Of a stretch of DNA of 64,000 bases, positions 1 to 9,080 are shown in pieces. A model generated the notes under the pieces. It saw only the letters and a program-made list of their open reading frames with translations. It was not told the DNA's origin and searched no databases. Within the stretch, counting starts at the first letter, position 1, and each line of letters opens with the position of its first letter. Both the position numbers and the translations under genes were made by a program. Origin of the DNA: Bin80 sp965261255 (lineage in GTDB: Bacteria > Bacteroidota > Rhodothermia > Rhodothermales > Bin80); the NCBI GenBank assembly GCA_965261255.1, contig CBDHCQ010000004.1, positions 1-64,000 on the forward strand, in the 5' to 3' direction.

Positions 1-1
1 G

Positions 2-603
2 GACGGAGGTGGATTGGTGGGAGTGTATGCAGGATGTGAAGGGGACGGATCCTGGTTGAGAGCAGCCAGACATGCCGCTCAAATACACATTACCTGGTTA
101 GATACGCCGGTCAAGCGAGGCCTTTGCAGTTGTGCCGTCGTATGTATGATGATCTGTGGACGGGAGCAAAGGGGATGTACAAACTGGAGCCGGTAATCGC
201 AGATGGTGGAGAGGTTCTTCTATATGCTCCCCATATTTCCGAGCTTTCGTATACGCACGGCAAATTGCTGGACGAAATCGGTTTTCACGGCACCGAGTAT
301 TTCAAGGCGAACTGGGACAGGTACAGCCGATATCCCTGGACAATCCTTGCACACGCGGCGCATGTGCGGGGAGCAGCGACCTATGAGCGAGGTGTGGAGG
401 TCCCTCGCATCAGGCTCACGCTGGCCAGTCAAATTCCCCGGAAACGTTGCGAAAAGGTTGGCTTGGGTTATCGGGATCCCGGATCCATTGACCTTTCCTA
501 CTGGAAGGAACACACGGAAGAGGGCTATTTGTACGTCCCAAGAGCCGGGGAGCATCTCTACAAACTCCGTGCAACAGCGGTTGGATCTACGGCAGAAAGA
601 TGA
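2..603 (+). pseudogene. LarA-like (DUF2088) nickel-dependent racemase family protein, 3' part, frameshifted
   Basis: The C-terminal part of a lactate racemase LarA/DUF2088 homologue runs in from the left edge. The similarity passes through three frames. Frame 2 gives GVYAGCEGDGSWLRAARHAA and then ITWLDTPVK. Frame 3 gives EAFAVVPS around positions 117-140. Frame 1 gives MYDDLWTGAKGMYKLEPVIA from position 142 to the stop at 601-603. Two single-base insertions, near 110-117 and 140-147, would explain this. The MYDDLW...GAKGMYKLEP block and the AGEHLYKL end are typical of the family. Only the last roughly 200 of about 420 residues are in the window. The family uses a pincer-nickel cofactor to racemise 2-hydroxy acids, but most DUF2088 members have unknown substrates. 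This is either a pseudogene or two sequencing errors; the sequence alone cannot decide. Confidence 0.75.
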
Positions 604-772
604 GTTGAGACATGGACCAACTCAATGCCTTGAAAGTCACCCTTTTTGAACATGTGGAGCAACAACAGATAGAACGCGCCTACAAATGGTCACGAATGTC
701 GATGTCAACCGACTTCGGCAAAAACGCCTTTTCTCTATCCCCTGTGTAATTATCCAAGGCCTCCCCGTAGCT

Positions 773-889
773 ATGCCGTCTATTACTTCCACGACCAGAG
801 CCCTTTTTATCTTGGCATGCCTATTGCCGGCATTCGGATGCGACTCTGCGCGCTATGATATTTTCCGACGGATGGTCTGGTACAATTGA
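773..889 (+). other. Displaced lipoprotein leader of the following beta-propeller gene
   Basis: An ATG at 773 opens a 38-codon frame with a short polar start, a hydrophobic stretch (LFILACLLPAFGC) and a lipobox-like Cys, ending at the stop 887-889. The downstream beta-propeller frame (855-1982) has no export signal of its own, and relatives in this family are usually lipoproteins. A one-base change between about 850 and 867 would join the leader to the propeller. The ATG used for the 855 frame is then probably internal. Confidence 0.55.
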
Positions 890-1982
890 TACGCTTTCCT
901 CCGGTGAGATCGTAGTACGGAATTCCGATGAGCCGCTCTGGGCGCCGGATGAGGGCTGGCAGATCGTGGAAGAGATGAGATATGGAAGCGACACGGGCGA
1001 TGATGCCATTTTTTTCGGCAGTATTCGCTCCTTTGATGTAGATACGCAAGGACGGGTGTATGTGCTTGATAACCAGTCACAAGAAATTCACGTTTTTGGT
1101 CCAGACGGCGTTTGGGTGCGCACTGTCGGAACAAGGGGCGCCGGACCGGGGGAGTTCGAAAATGCTGCGGCAGTGGACCTCAGCCGCACCGGAGAGATCT
1201 GGGTTATGGAAATGCAGAAAGGCCAGCTTACTATCTTGGATTCCACGGGTAATTACCAGAGAACGGAACGGGTCAACACCACTGGTTGGGACTTTTGGCC
1301 TTACCCAGGCGGTATTGACCTGTTGGGGCGCTACAATGCTTTAGTGCTCTCCACTGAAGCCGAGGACACAAGGCAGCTATTGGCCCGGTTTGACCAGTCT
1401 TTTGCTCCGCTTGATACGGTTGCACTGCCGGCGAGTCCATTGAAAATTGAACGCTTTGAAGCCGTTACCGAAGGAGGCAGTATGAGTACCAGCATTCCAT
1501 TTCAGGGATCATTCAGCTGGCGATTCTCCTCAAGTGGTAACTTTTGGACGTTGCTTACGCGGCCATACGAGCTTGCAGAAATCGCGGCCGATGGCAGTGT
1601 ACTTCGGAGGGTGACCAGGGAATTCGAGCTGATGCCGGTCACCGCCGCAGACATGCAAACAGCCCGCGAGAGACTCACTTGGTTTACCAATCAAGGCGGG
1701 AAGATTGACGAGTCAAGGATTCCAAGGACGCAACCCGTTGTCAGCGCTTTCTTCAGCGATGACGAGGGGAATCTTTGGGTAAGGCGGACCGAGACGACTC
1801 CCGAGGTTGAGGGGAGTCTGTTCGATGTGTTCAGTGCTGAAGGGTATTTTCTGGGAGAGGTCCGGTTCCCGTTTTCACTTGAGTCAAACGACCCGATAGT
1901 GCGAAACGGATTGCTCTACGGCATCATTACAGATGATCTTGGTGCTGATCTGATTGTGAGAGCGCGGATAGTAAAGCCCTAA
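855..1982 (+). CDS. 6-bladed beta-propeller protein (NHL-like)
   Basis: A 375-residue protein with repeated propeller blades, for example SFDVDTQGRVYVLDNQSQEI and GGVWVRTVG-like turns followed by RGAGPGEFENAAAVDL. The opening DTLSSGEIVVRNSDEPLW matches the conserved start of a large family of secreted or lipid-anchored 6-bladed beta-propeller proteins common in Rhodothermota and Gemmatimonadota. Their molecular role is unknown; they are thought to be periplasmic or outer-membrane binding proteins. The listed start is the first ATG in frame, but the real N-terminus is probably the lipoprotein leader at 773 in frame 2. The gene stands alone and ends just before a hairpin. Confidence 0.75.
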   Translation: MIFSDGWSGTIDTLSSGEIVVRNSDEPLWAPDEGWQIVEEMRYGSDTGDDAIFFGSIRSFDVDTQGRVYVLDNQSQEIHVFGPDGVWVRTVGTRGAGPGEFENAAAVDLSRTGEIWVMEMQKGQLTILDSTGNYQRTERVNTTGWDFWPYPGGIDLLGRYNALVLSTEAEDTRQLLARFDQSFAPLDTVALPASPLKIERFEAVTEGGSMSTSIPFQGSFSWRFSSSGNFWTLLTRPYELAEIAADGSVLRRVTREFELMPVTAADMQTARERLTWFTNQGGKIDESRIPRTQPVVSAFFSDDEGNLWVRRTETTPEVEGSLFDVFSAEGYFLGEVRFPFSLESNDPIVRNGLLYGIITDDLGADLIVRARIVKP

Positions 1983-1984
1983 GG

Positions 1985-2014
1985 CACCGCCATTCTGTGA
2001 TGGCAGTGGCGGTG
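1985..2014 (+). terminator. Hairpin after the beta-propeller gene, possible terminator
   Basis: CACCGCCA at 1985-1992 pairs perfectly with TGGCGGTG at 2007-2014 around a 14-base loop, starting 2 bases after the stop codon. There is no T-run behind it (a G-rich tract follows), so it may be an RNA-stabilising hairpin rather than a classic intrinsic terminator. Confidence 0.4.
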
Positions 2015-2419
2015 GGGGCCAATCCGTGGCATTGAATCGCTGCGTGCCCCAAGTGCAGGCTCCGCCCGAGTGAAGTAAGCGAGAAATCCCACTACAATGT
2101 CGAACTTGGGTCAAGAATTATCTCCAAGGTCTCATTACGAATGCAACCGTATTGCGAGATGTCGCCAGACAAAGGTAGTAGGTTCAGGAGCCAGCTGCAA
2201 TTTCAGATGAGTTCCCGAATCCAGTAGGGTTGGTGAAACAATGCCACATACAGAACCGTACCGAAATTAGGCAGATGCACAATACAGTTGGCCAGTAAAC
2301 CAATTCTTATTCATGGGACAAGACTGCGATGTGCGGCCGGGTCCACACGCCGCAATGCCAGCCCATCTAGAGTGGAATCTGCCACGACACCACCTCTGTA
2401 AATAGACGGCTGCGTATTG
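2015..2419. other. Intergenic stretch with no recognisable content
   Basis: About 400 bases between the hairpin and the next gene. Open frames on both strands are short and not protein-like. No RNA gene, repeat or clear promoter was recognised. Confidence 0.5.
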
Positions 2420-3634
2420 ATGATGAAACGTGCTACACTCACACATGCTTTAACCGCAGTACTGTTCGCATTTCTTGTGATTACCGATGTTTCAGCACAA
2501 ATTCGTTTTGCAGGTAATGAAAATGGGCTGAGTGTGAATGGAAATATTATTGATTCCAGTGGGATACCCGAAGGCCTGTATGATCTAGTCACGGAGCAGA
2601 TGCTGCCGACGGGAGCCTTTAGTGTCTATGACTCGGACGGTTCTTTTCCAATGCGGGTCAAAATTAATGATGTGACGTACGAGATTTGGGGAGATAGAAT
2701 TGTAGAGTCATGCAGATCTCGTAACGCGAACTTCAAGATCCAGATACGACCAGACTTCGTCGAGATAGGGCCTGAAAGGAGCAGTAAGGCATCCGGTCGC
2801 CAGATTGAGCCGTCATTTTTGGTCAACTCATTCAAGGGAGAGGGACAGCAGGTAGAACTGATTGTTAATTATGGGATTCCTGTGGAATTCACCGATTATC
2901 GCTCGGACGCAATGACAGCAAAAACGGCGAATGTGAGGACGTTCCTCTTTACCAATCAGAGAGAGATCATCCTCGTTGAGCGAACCCGAAACTTTGATTA
3001 TTCAACCAATCAGCCGACGGTATTTCCAGATCAGTATCTATGGGTTGATACGCAGCAGATGCAAGTGTCACCAAATGTCCATGGACTCTCGATGAAATTC
3101 GAGACGGACACCGGAAAGACCGTGGCTATTCAGCGTCAGGAGGTTACGCTTCCGGATTATGATCAGGGCGGCGTCTTATTGAGCGACATTATGCTTGCTT
3201 ATTCGGTCGAACAGACGGAAGACGGGATCCCCCTGAGCGAGAATGAAATTCTTCGAAAAGATCTCTCAATACTGCCTGCACCGCGGAATGTGTATCTGAC
3301 TGAATGGCCAATCTATCTGTATTTCGAGGTCTATGGGTTAACCGCGGATGCCCAGGGGAAGACCGATTATGATATAGAAATCAAACTGGAAGCTGAGAAT
3401 ACTAGGCGTGGGTTCCGTCGTTTATTCAAGCGGAACAGGGACAAGGAGGGCGTATCTGTGAGCTATAGCAGAAGCGGCTCACAGTCGGAAGAATCTCTGT
3501 ACCAGATACTCGATATTAGTGACCAGAAAACCGGACCGTACGCGCTGACTCTGGTTGCTCGGGATAACGAGACGGGTGAAGAGTCCAAGCGGACACGGAG
3601 TCTGTATCTGGAGAAATTACATTGTAGTGAGTGA
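2420..3634 (+). CDS. Secreted protein of unknown function (resembles the C-terminal part of GWxTD-type proteins)
   Basis: About 404 residues. A clear signal peptide (hydrophobic LTHALTAVLFAFLVI, likely cut after VSA) predicts export. An in-frame TTG lies three bases upstream; the ATG at 2420 or 2423 is the more likely start. The mature protein is rich in beta strands. The C-terminal 120 residues (YLYFEVYGLTADAQGKTDYD, then a charged RRLFKRNRDKEG loop and a final TGPYALTLVARD strand) look like the Ig-like tail found in GWxTD-domain proteins of FCB bacteria, but no GWxTD motif is present. Isolated single gene. Function not known. Confidence 0.7.
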   Translation: MMKRATLTHALTAVLFAFLVITDVSAQIRFAGNENGLSVNGNIIDSSGIPEGLYDLVTEQMLPTGAFSVYDSDGSFPMRVKINDVTYEIWGDRIVESCRSRNANFKIQIRPDFVEIGPERSSKASGRQIEPSFLVNSFKGEGQQVELIVNYGIPVEFTDYRSDAMTAKTANVRTFLFTNQREIILVERTRNFDYSTNQPTVFPDQYLWVDTQQMQVSPNVHGLSMKFETDTGKTVAIQRQEVTLPDYDQGGVLLSDIMLAYSVEQTEDGIPLSENEILRKDLSILPAPRNVYLTEWPIYLYFEVYGLTADAQGKTDYDIEIKLEAENTRRGFRRLFKRNRDKEGVSVSYSRSGSQSEESLYQILDISDQKTGPYALTLVARDNETGEESKRTRSLYLEKLHCSE

Positions 3635-4017
3635 GGGGGCAGTGGCCAAGGTGTGTCCGCCTCTGCAGTGCGGCGAGGACAATTGCGGACCGTTCCCCGG
3701 GGAAAGCCCCCGGCAGATCGCGGTTTTACGCTGAATGCACTGATCACCGTGGTAGTAATGCAGCGCATCTTGAGTAGTTTTCACGGAAATCCGTTGTTGT
3801 GGCATGAGATGGTCTGGTTAGTCCAGAGCCGCTATTGCCTGGAAACAATTCCTGCTCCCTCAACAAATCCCGTCTCTAAATTCAGGCCGAATCTGATTTC
3901 TGATTGCTCCCATAATCGTACATTACGGAGCGTGCACAGCAAAAGTGCTTATCACAAGGACAGTCGCCTGGAATCAAGATACATGGCTGGTTCCATAAAT
4001 GACATTTTGATCCGCAA
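3635..4017. other. Intergenic stretch, nothing recognised
   Basis: About 380 bases upstream of the 4.0-8.7 kb operon; it must carry that operon's promoter, but no convincing element could be picked out. A frame on the plus strand spans it, but its product has low-complexity, non-protein-like composition. Confidence 0.45.
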
Positions 4018-4914
4018 ATGAAAGAAACCATCGGATTCATAGGCCTGGGCATTATGGGTAGCGGCATGGCCCGCAATCTGCTCAAGGCCGGGTTTGATGT
4101 GTACGTCTGGAACCGGACGGCGAGTCGCATGGCACCTCTTATATCTGCCGGTGCATGTGGAGCACCAGATGCAGCGGGCGTAGCTGCCAAGTCGGACATC
4201 ATGGTAATCTGTGTGAGCGAAACCCAGGATGTCGAAGAAGTATTGTTTGGGGAAAGGGGAGTCATAAAAGGGGCCAGACCGGGTTCACTTGTCATAGATA
4301 CCAGTACCATAAGCCCTCAGGCCACAATCAGCATGGAGACACGGCTTCGCGCAGCAGGGCTGCGAATGCTGGATGCTCCAATTAGTGGGGGAAGTGAAGG
4401 TGCGGCCAACGGAACGCTAAGCATAATGGTTGGAGGTGATGCTGCTGATGTCGAGCGGGCAATGGATGTTCTCAATGCCATGGGCAGTCGTATTACGCAC
4501 GTCGGCAGTACAGGGGCAGGCCAGATGGTGAAACTCGTCAACCAGATTCTGGTGGTGGGTACGATGCAGGCGGTCAGTGAGGCACTTCTGTTTGCACACA
4601 AAGGAGGTCTGGATCTGGCGAAGACACTGGAAGCGGTGGAGCATGGGGCTGCGGGCAGCTGGATGCTCAGTAACAGGGGCACGCAGGCTATTGTAAGAGA
4701 TTTCAGGCCCGGTTTTACAATTGATCTGCAGCAAAAAGATCTACGCCTGGTTCTGGAAGCAGCAGACGCTATGGGTGTACCGTTACCTGTAACCGGGCAA
4801 GTGTTTCAGTGGTATCGCACGCTGCAGGATCGAGGTCTTGGAAGCGAAGGCAACCATGCACTGATCATGGCGCTTGAGCATCTGTCCGGTGTGCAGGTTG
4901 GTCAAAAGCAGTGA
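4018..4914 (+). CDS. NAD(P)-dependent beta-hydroxyacid dehydrogenase (GarR / 3-hydroxyisobutyrate dehydrogenase family)
   Basis: A 298-residue enzyme of the usual length for the family. The Rossmann motif GFIGLGIMGSGMA sits at residues 6-18. The substrate-binding block DAPISGGSEGAANG lies near residue 120, and the GAGQMVKLVNQ segment carries the catalytic lysine at about residue 172. Family members oxidise or reduce 3-hydroxy acids such as 2-hydroxy-3-oxopropionate (tartronate semialdehyde) or 3-hydroxyisobutyrate in the cytoplasm. The stop overlaps the next start by four bases (ATGA), so it is co-translated with the lactonase. With a lactonase and sugar dehydrogenases downstream, a role in sugar-acid breakdown is likely; the exact substrate is not determinable. 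Confidence 0.92.
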   Translation: MKETIGFIGLGIMGSGMARNLLKAGFDVYVWNRTASRMAPLISAGACGAPDAAGVAAKSDIMVICVSETQDVEEVLFGERGVIKGARPGSLVIDTSTISPQATISMETRLRAAGLRMLDAPISGGSEGAANGTLSIMVGGDAADVERAMDVLNAMGSRITHVGSTGAGQMVKLVNQILVVGTMQAVSEALLFAHKGGLDLAKTLEAVEHGAAGSWMLSNRGTQAIVRDFRPGFTIDLQQKDLRLVLEAADAMGVPLPVTGQVFQWYRTLQDRGLGSEGNHALIMALEHLSGVQVGQKQ

Positions 4915-5978
4915 TGGCAACAGTATTTGTAGGCACATACACGGAACGCCTAGATCATGTTAATGGGCGTGGTGCGGGCATCTATATCTATTCATTTAAT
5001 GCGGGGCGATTGCGCCCTATGGGTGCGGTTCGGGGACTGCCGAGCCCATCCTATTTGGCTGTGGATGCCGCCCGTCACAGGCTCTATGCTGTCAGCGAAA
5101 CCCTGGATTTTGACGGGTTGGCTCAGGGAGCTGTACAAGCCTGGGCATGGGATGCAGAGTCGGTCGCACTTGAATCACTCGGTCATGCGGGCACTCGGGG
5201 TGGCGCTCCTTGCTATATCAGTGTTCTTCACAACCATCTTCTGATTGCTAATTACGTCGGTGGGTCTGTAATTGCCGTAGGTCTGACCGAAAACGGCGGA
5301 TTGGGTCAGGTTACAGGGCATGTTCAGCATACAGGCACTGGCCCGAACACATCACGCCAAGAGGCGCCGCATCCGCACGCGATTGTACCAGATCCCACTG
5401 GAAAATACTGCTTGGTTCCGGATTTGGGTACGGATCGTGTGTACGTCTACCGAACGGATAGATTGGAGGCTGGCCTACCAACTGCCGGGGAAGCCGTAAA
5501 CATCCACGCAGGGGCGGGGCCAAGGCATCTGGTGTTCAATCCCGCAGGTACAGGTGCGTACCTGATGAACGAGCTGGATTCGACCATTTCATTCCTCGCA
5601 TGGAAAGACGGGCGAGCAACACTGTTATACACGCTGGATGCGCTTCCCGGAGATTATACTGGAGCTCGTTCCGGTGCGGATATTCATGTTCATCCAAATG
5701 GACGCTTCCTTTATGCGTCACTGCGTGGTTTGGCGAGTATCGCCTGTTTTCAAGTAGATAGCGGTACAGGACGCTTGGTGAAGCCTGCCTGGTTCCCAAC
5801 CCATGGTACCACACCGCGCAATTTTACACTTGATTCAGCGGGAGAGCATTTAATTGTAGCCAATCAGGACTCGGATACGCTCGTTGTTTATTCTATTGAC
5901 AGCAGATCAGGGCATCTGATCGGACCCCATCAGGTTGTGAATGTGCCCAGCCCAGCCTGCGTGAAGATCGCCTCATAA
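4911..5978 (+). CDS. Lactonase family protein (6-phosphogluconolactonase type, 7-bladed propeller)
   Basis: A 355-residue protein of the PF10282 lactonase family. Typical blocks are the VFVGTYTE start, PSYLAVDAARHRLYAVSE, the conserved PHPHAIVPDPTGKYCLVPDL segment and GPRHLVFNPAGTGAYLMNEL. There is no signal peptide, so it is cytoplasmic. The family hydrolyses 6-phosphogluconolactone or related sugar lactones. Its coupling to a GarR-like dehydrogenase and a Gfo/Idh dehydrogenase suggests it opens the lactone produced by sugar oxidation. It starts inside the previous gene (four-base overlap). Confidence 0.92.
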   Translation: MMATVFVGTYTERLDHVNGRGAGIYIYSFNAGRLRPMGAVRGLPSPSYLAVDAARHRLYAVSETLDFDGLAQGAVQAWAWDAESVALESLGHAGTRGGAPCYISVLHNHLLIANYVGGSVIAVGLTENGGLGQVTGHVQHTGTGPNTSRQEAPHPHAIVPDPTGKYCLVPDLGTDRVYVYRTDRLEAGLPTAGEAVNIHAGAGPRHLVFNPAGTGAYLMNELDSTISFLAWKDGRATLLYTLDALPGDYTGARSGADIHVHPNGRFLYASLRGLASIACFQVDSGTGRLVKPAWFPTHGTTPRNFTLDSAGEHLIVANQDSDTLVVYSIDSRSGHLIGPHQVVNVPSPACVKIAS

Positions 5979-6054
5979 GTGGTCCGGTGTGGTATTACCG
6001 GTTTGTTGATTTGATTTTATGTACATTCTTTTTCGCGAATGGAGAAATCCGTCA

Positions 6055-6165
6055 ATGAATCGTTTTGTTCGTTGTGGGCTTGCCCACCGAGATTTTCTAA
6101 AAGTGACTGCAGGTACAACTGGGATTGTGTTTGCTCCTTCGGGCGGTAGCTTATTCTTATCATGA
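6055..6165 (+). other. Mini-ORF with a Tat-leader-like sequence, overlapping the next start
   Basis: A 36-codon frame containing AHRDFLKVTAGTTGIVFAPS, which closely resembles a twin-arginine leader except that the first Arg is His. Its TGA at 6163-6165 overlaps the ATG at 6162 of the next gene. It is either a decayed leader of the oxidoreductase in another frame, the remnant of a lost Tat protein, or a small leader peptide coupling translation. Confidence 0.45.
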
Positions 6166-7301
6166 GGTCAATCGGTGTTGCTGTTGCAGGTACGGGGTTT
6201 ATTGGTCCAGTGCACGTAGAGGCTTTACAGCGCTTAGGCATGCCGGTACGGGGTATTTTGGGTAGTTCCTCGGAAAAATCAATAGCTGCCAGTGAAGCAC
6301 TTGGGCTGCCGCGCGGTTATGCCAGTTATGAGGATATTCTCTCAGATACGACAGTGCAGGCCGTGCATCTGGCAGTGCCAAACGTGATGCATTATGATTT
6401 TGCACGTCAAGCGCTACTTGCAGGTAAGCATGTGATGTGCGAGAAGCCGTTGGCTATGAATGCCGTAGAGGCGGACGCGTTGGTAGCCTTGGCCAGTGAG
6501 AACAATCTACATGCCGGAGTATGTTATAATATTCGGTTCTATCCGCTGAATCTGGAAGCGCGTACGCGTGTCCAGGAGATGGGACGAATACACGGTGTCG
6601 TGGGGCGCTACGTCCAGGACTGGTTGCTCTATGATACGGACTACAACTGGCGCGTATTAAGCTCTGAAGGAGGTGCGCTCCGGGCAGTATCAGATATCGG
6701 TACGCACTGGATGGATCTGCTCTGCTCCATCACCGGGCTGCGGGCCGAGGCCGTGTTTGCCGATCTGAGCATTGTTCATCCTGTCCGCAAAAGGCCCACA
6801 GGCGAGGTCGCTACGTATGCGTCTACTGAAGGACAGGAATTGGTGGATGTACCCATCGAGACAGAAGACTGCGGCTGCGTAATATTGCGCATGAAAGGGG
6901 GCGCGCGGATGGTCTTGTGGGTGTCGCAAGTGACGGCAGGTCGCAAGAATTACTGCAGTTACGAAATTGCAGCAGAAAACGGCTCGCTTTCGTGGTGCAG
7001 TGAGCGTCCAAATGACCTGTTCATGGGTCATCGATCAAAACCCAACGAAGTGCTGTCACGCGATCCGGCTCTTCTGAGTGACTTTGCTGCGGGCTTTAGC
7101 AATTACCCGGGCGGCCATAACGAGGGGTTTCCAGATACCTTCAAACAGTGTTTCCGAGCCTTTTATCAGGATATTGCATCGGGTGCAGACCCGCGGGCAG
7201 CACGCTATCCGACTTTTGCAGATGGTGCCCACGAGATCATGCTCTGTGATGCCATATTGGAGAGCCACCGTACAGAGCGGTGGATTCACCTTCAGACGTA
7301 A
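6162..7301 (+). CDS. Gfo/Idh/MocA family oxidoreductase
   Basis: A 379-residue NAD(P)-dependent sugar dehydrogenase. The N-terminal Rossmann motif is GVAVAGTGFIGPVHVEAL, and the catalytic-lysine motif CEKPLAM is near residue 94, as in the whole family. The C-terminal half is the alpha/beta substrate domain (ISDIGTHWMDLLC block with the conserved Asp and His). The family oxidises or reduces hydroxyls of sugars, inositols and bilins. Starting at 6162 without a leader gives a cytoplasmic enzyme. The preceding 36-codon frame looks like a damaged Tat leader, so an exported form cannot be excluded. The gene sits in an operon with lactonase and aldo/keto reductase genes. Confidence 0.9.
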   Translation: MRSIGVAVAGTGFIGPVHVEALQRLGMPVRGILGSSSEKSIAASEALGLPRGYASYEDILSDTTVQAVHLAVPNVMHYDFARQALLAGKHVMCEKPLAMNAVEADALVALASENNLHAGVCYNIRFYPLNLEARTRVQEMGRIHGVVGRYVQDWLLYDTDYNWRVLSSEGGALRAVSDIGTHWMDLLCSITGLRAEAVFADLSIVHPVRKRPTGEVATYASTEGQELVDVPIETEDCGCVILRMKGGARMVLWVSQVTAGRKNYCSYEIAAENGSLSWCSERPNDLFMGHRSKPNEVLSRDPALLSDFAAGFSNYPGGHNEGFPDTFKQCFRAFYQDIASGADPRAARYPTFADGAHEIMLCDAILESHRTERWIHLQT

Positions 7302-7327
7302 CTTTCATACAATCAAACTCTACGCAA

Positions 7328-7771
7328 ATGAAAGCAGCATTCTTCTTACTCACCTTAGGATTGGGAGTCATACTGGCGGTGCATCTGGCGATGAACGGCC
7401 GGGCCGGTGCAGCCGTCCAGAACCCGCAAATGGCCAATGCCCTGTTCTGGTGCATCGGCGCAGTTACAGCCATTCTCGTGGGCTTTACAGCTTGGGAACC
7501 GGAGTTTTTTAGTCGACTGCAGGACATTAACCCATGGCTACTCACGGCCGGCATGATGGGAGCGCTTTTGGTGTTTGCTATTGCCGCACTTATTCCAAAG
7601 GTTGGCGCGGGCGGATTGTTTATGTCGCTCCTGGCTGGGCAGGTGATTACGGCCATGGTATTATCGCATTATGGCTGGCTGGGCTCACCAGTGCAACCAA
7701 TAACTTTGGTGAAGGCATTCGGCGTGGTGCTCATGCTGGGTGGGGCAGCCATGTGTACCTTTACTGACTGA
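7328..7771 (+). CDS. DMT-family small membrane transporter (YdcZ/DUF606-like)
   Basis: The chosen start gives 147 residues, the usual length for the DUF606/YdcZ half-size transporters. A longer in-frame start at 7280 would add a polar, unconserved N-terminus. Five hydrophobic segments are visible (FFLLTLGLGVILAVHL, ALFWCIGAVTAILVGF, WLLTAGMMGALLVFAIAAL, GGLFMSLLAGQVITAMVL and LVKAFGVVLMLGGAAM). These proteins sit in the inner membrane and probably pair to move small metabolites. Its stop overlaps the next ATG, which ties it to the aldo/keto reductase. It may carry the sugar or acid handled by this operon. Confidence 0.8.
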   Translation: MKAAFFLLTLGLGVILAVHLAMNGRAGAAVQNPQMANALFWCIGAVTAILVGFTAWEPEFFSRLQDINPWLLTAGMMGALLVFAIAALIPKVGAGGLFMSLLAGQVITAMVLSHYGWLGSPVQPITLVKAFGVVLMLGGAAMCTFTD

Positions 7772-8739
7772 TGGATAAAGTGAAACTTGGAGGCACTGAG
7801 GTAGAAGTCAGTGCCCTTTGCTACGGAACAGACCTAATCGGCAGCCGCGTAGGTGAAAAGCAGTCGCACACGCTGCTGGACATATTTGCGGATAACGGAG
7901 GTACGTTCATTGACACCGGCAATTTTTACGCGAGTTGGTATCCGGGATGTGTGGGAGGCGAGAGCGAAGGTACGATTGGGCGCTGGATGGCTGCACGAGG
8001 TAATCGTGCCCAAATGGCCATCAGTACCAAACTCGGGTTTGACTATCCAGGCTGCGAAGGTGGATTGAGCGCTTCAGAGATTGAATCGGAATGCAACAAG
8101 AGCCTTCAACGCCTCCAGACGGACTACATTGATGTGTACTATGCACACAGAGATGATTTTGACACGCCGCTTGAGGAGACCATGGAGGCCTTCCATCGTC
8201 TGATTACAGCTGGTAAGGTCCGCGTTTTGGGGGCGAGCAATCTATGGATCTGGCGGGTTGCAGAAGCAAACATGGTGGCGGCCCTGCGTGGCTTAACGCC
8301 CTACAGCGTGGTTGAGCAGCGGTACACGTATTTCCGGCCGCGGCATGGAGCGGATTTTGGACCGCAGATTTGCATCAGCGAAGACATGAAGCGGTTCTGT
8401 GACCACCACAGCATGTCGTTGATCGCATATTCCATTCTTTTACAGGGAGCTTACTCTCGTGATGATCGTCCAGTGCCTGCACAGTTTGCGGGCCCTGAGG
8501 CCGAAGAACGCATGCAGGCGCTGCAGTCGGTGGCTTCGGAAACCGGGGCAACCGTGAATCAGGTCATCATTGCCTGGATGCGGCAGAGTGATCCACCGGT
8601 GCTTCCGATCATAGGGGGCAGTAAGCAGGAGCAGGTTCTGGAGAACCTTGCAGCGCTGGAGGTAGTGCTGTCTGAAGATCAGATGGAGCGCCTAACGCTG
8701 GCGGGAGATCCCGATGTGAAAAAAGCGTGGCTAAGATAA
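7771..8739 (+). CDS. Aldo/keto reductase
   Basis: A 322-residue NAD(P)H-dependent oxidoreductase of the AKR superfamily. The catalytic tetrad can be traced: Asp in FIDTGNFYASWY, the following Tyr, Lys in STKLGF and His in VYYAHRDD. The cofactor block near the end (IIGGSKQEQVLENLAALEV) is standard. Cytoplasmic. It is the last gene of the 4.0-8.7 kb operon, starting at the previous stop (TGATG). A role in reducing a keto or aldehyde sugar is inferred from the neighbours; substrate unknown. Confidence 0.92.
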   Translation: MDKVKLGGTEVEVSALCYGTDLIGSRVGEKQSHTLLDIFADNGGTFIDTGNFYASWYPGCVGGESEGTIGRWMAARGNRAQMAISTKLGFDYPGCEGGLSASEIESECNKSLQRLQTDYIDVYYAHRDDFDTPLEETMEAFHRLITAGKVRVLGASNLWIWRVAEANMVAALRGLTPYSVVEQRYTYFRPRHGADFGPQICISEDMKRFCDHHSMSLIAYSILLQGAYSRDDRPVPAQFAGPEAEERMQALQSVASETGATVNQVIIAWMRQSDPPVLPIIGGSKQEQVLENLAALEVVLSEDQMERLTLAGDPDVKKAWLR

Positions 8740-9080
8740 CCTAATGGGGTAACTGGCAGAAGTTGAAGGATCATGGATATTTTGCACTGGAGAGTTTTTG
8801 GTTGTGAGAGGGATAATGAACTGAAGGTCCACTGAATCCGCGAAAATATTATTGGGAATGCGATCCCATCAAGGGTATTTTGACGGTAGTCGGTAAAAAG
8901 GACATATCATATAGGAAGACTACAAGTAGGAGTATGAGAGCGGCACGGCCATAGGTGTAGGCGTGTCATACTTGAGAATCAACCTCAGACGCATGGCGCG
9001 AAATGGTTGATGGAGTACACCACATTCGACTGCGTGCAACGGTGCCGCAGTAAGGATTGCTTAACGAATTTTGTTGAATC
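8740..9080. other. Intergenic stretch, nothing recognised
   Basis: About 340 bases between operons. No protein-like frame, RNA gene or strong hairpin was seen. It presumably holds the promoter for the following large secreted-protein operon. Confidence 0.45.

Noticed and set aside
3653..4021. 122-codon plus-strand frame before the GarR-like gene
   Set aside because: No domain, no RBS, unusual composition; treated as intergenic.
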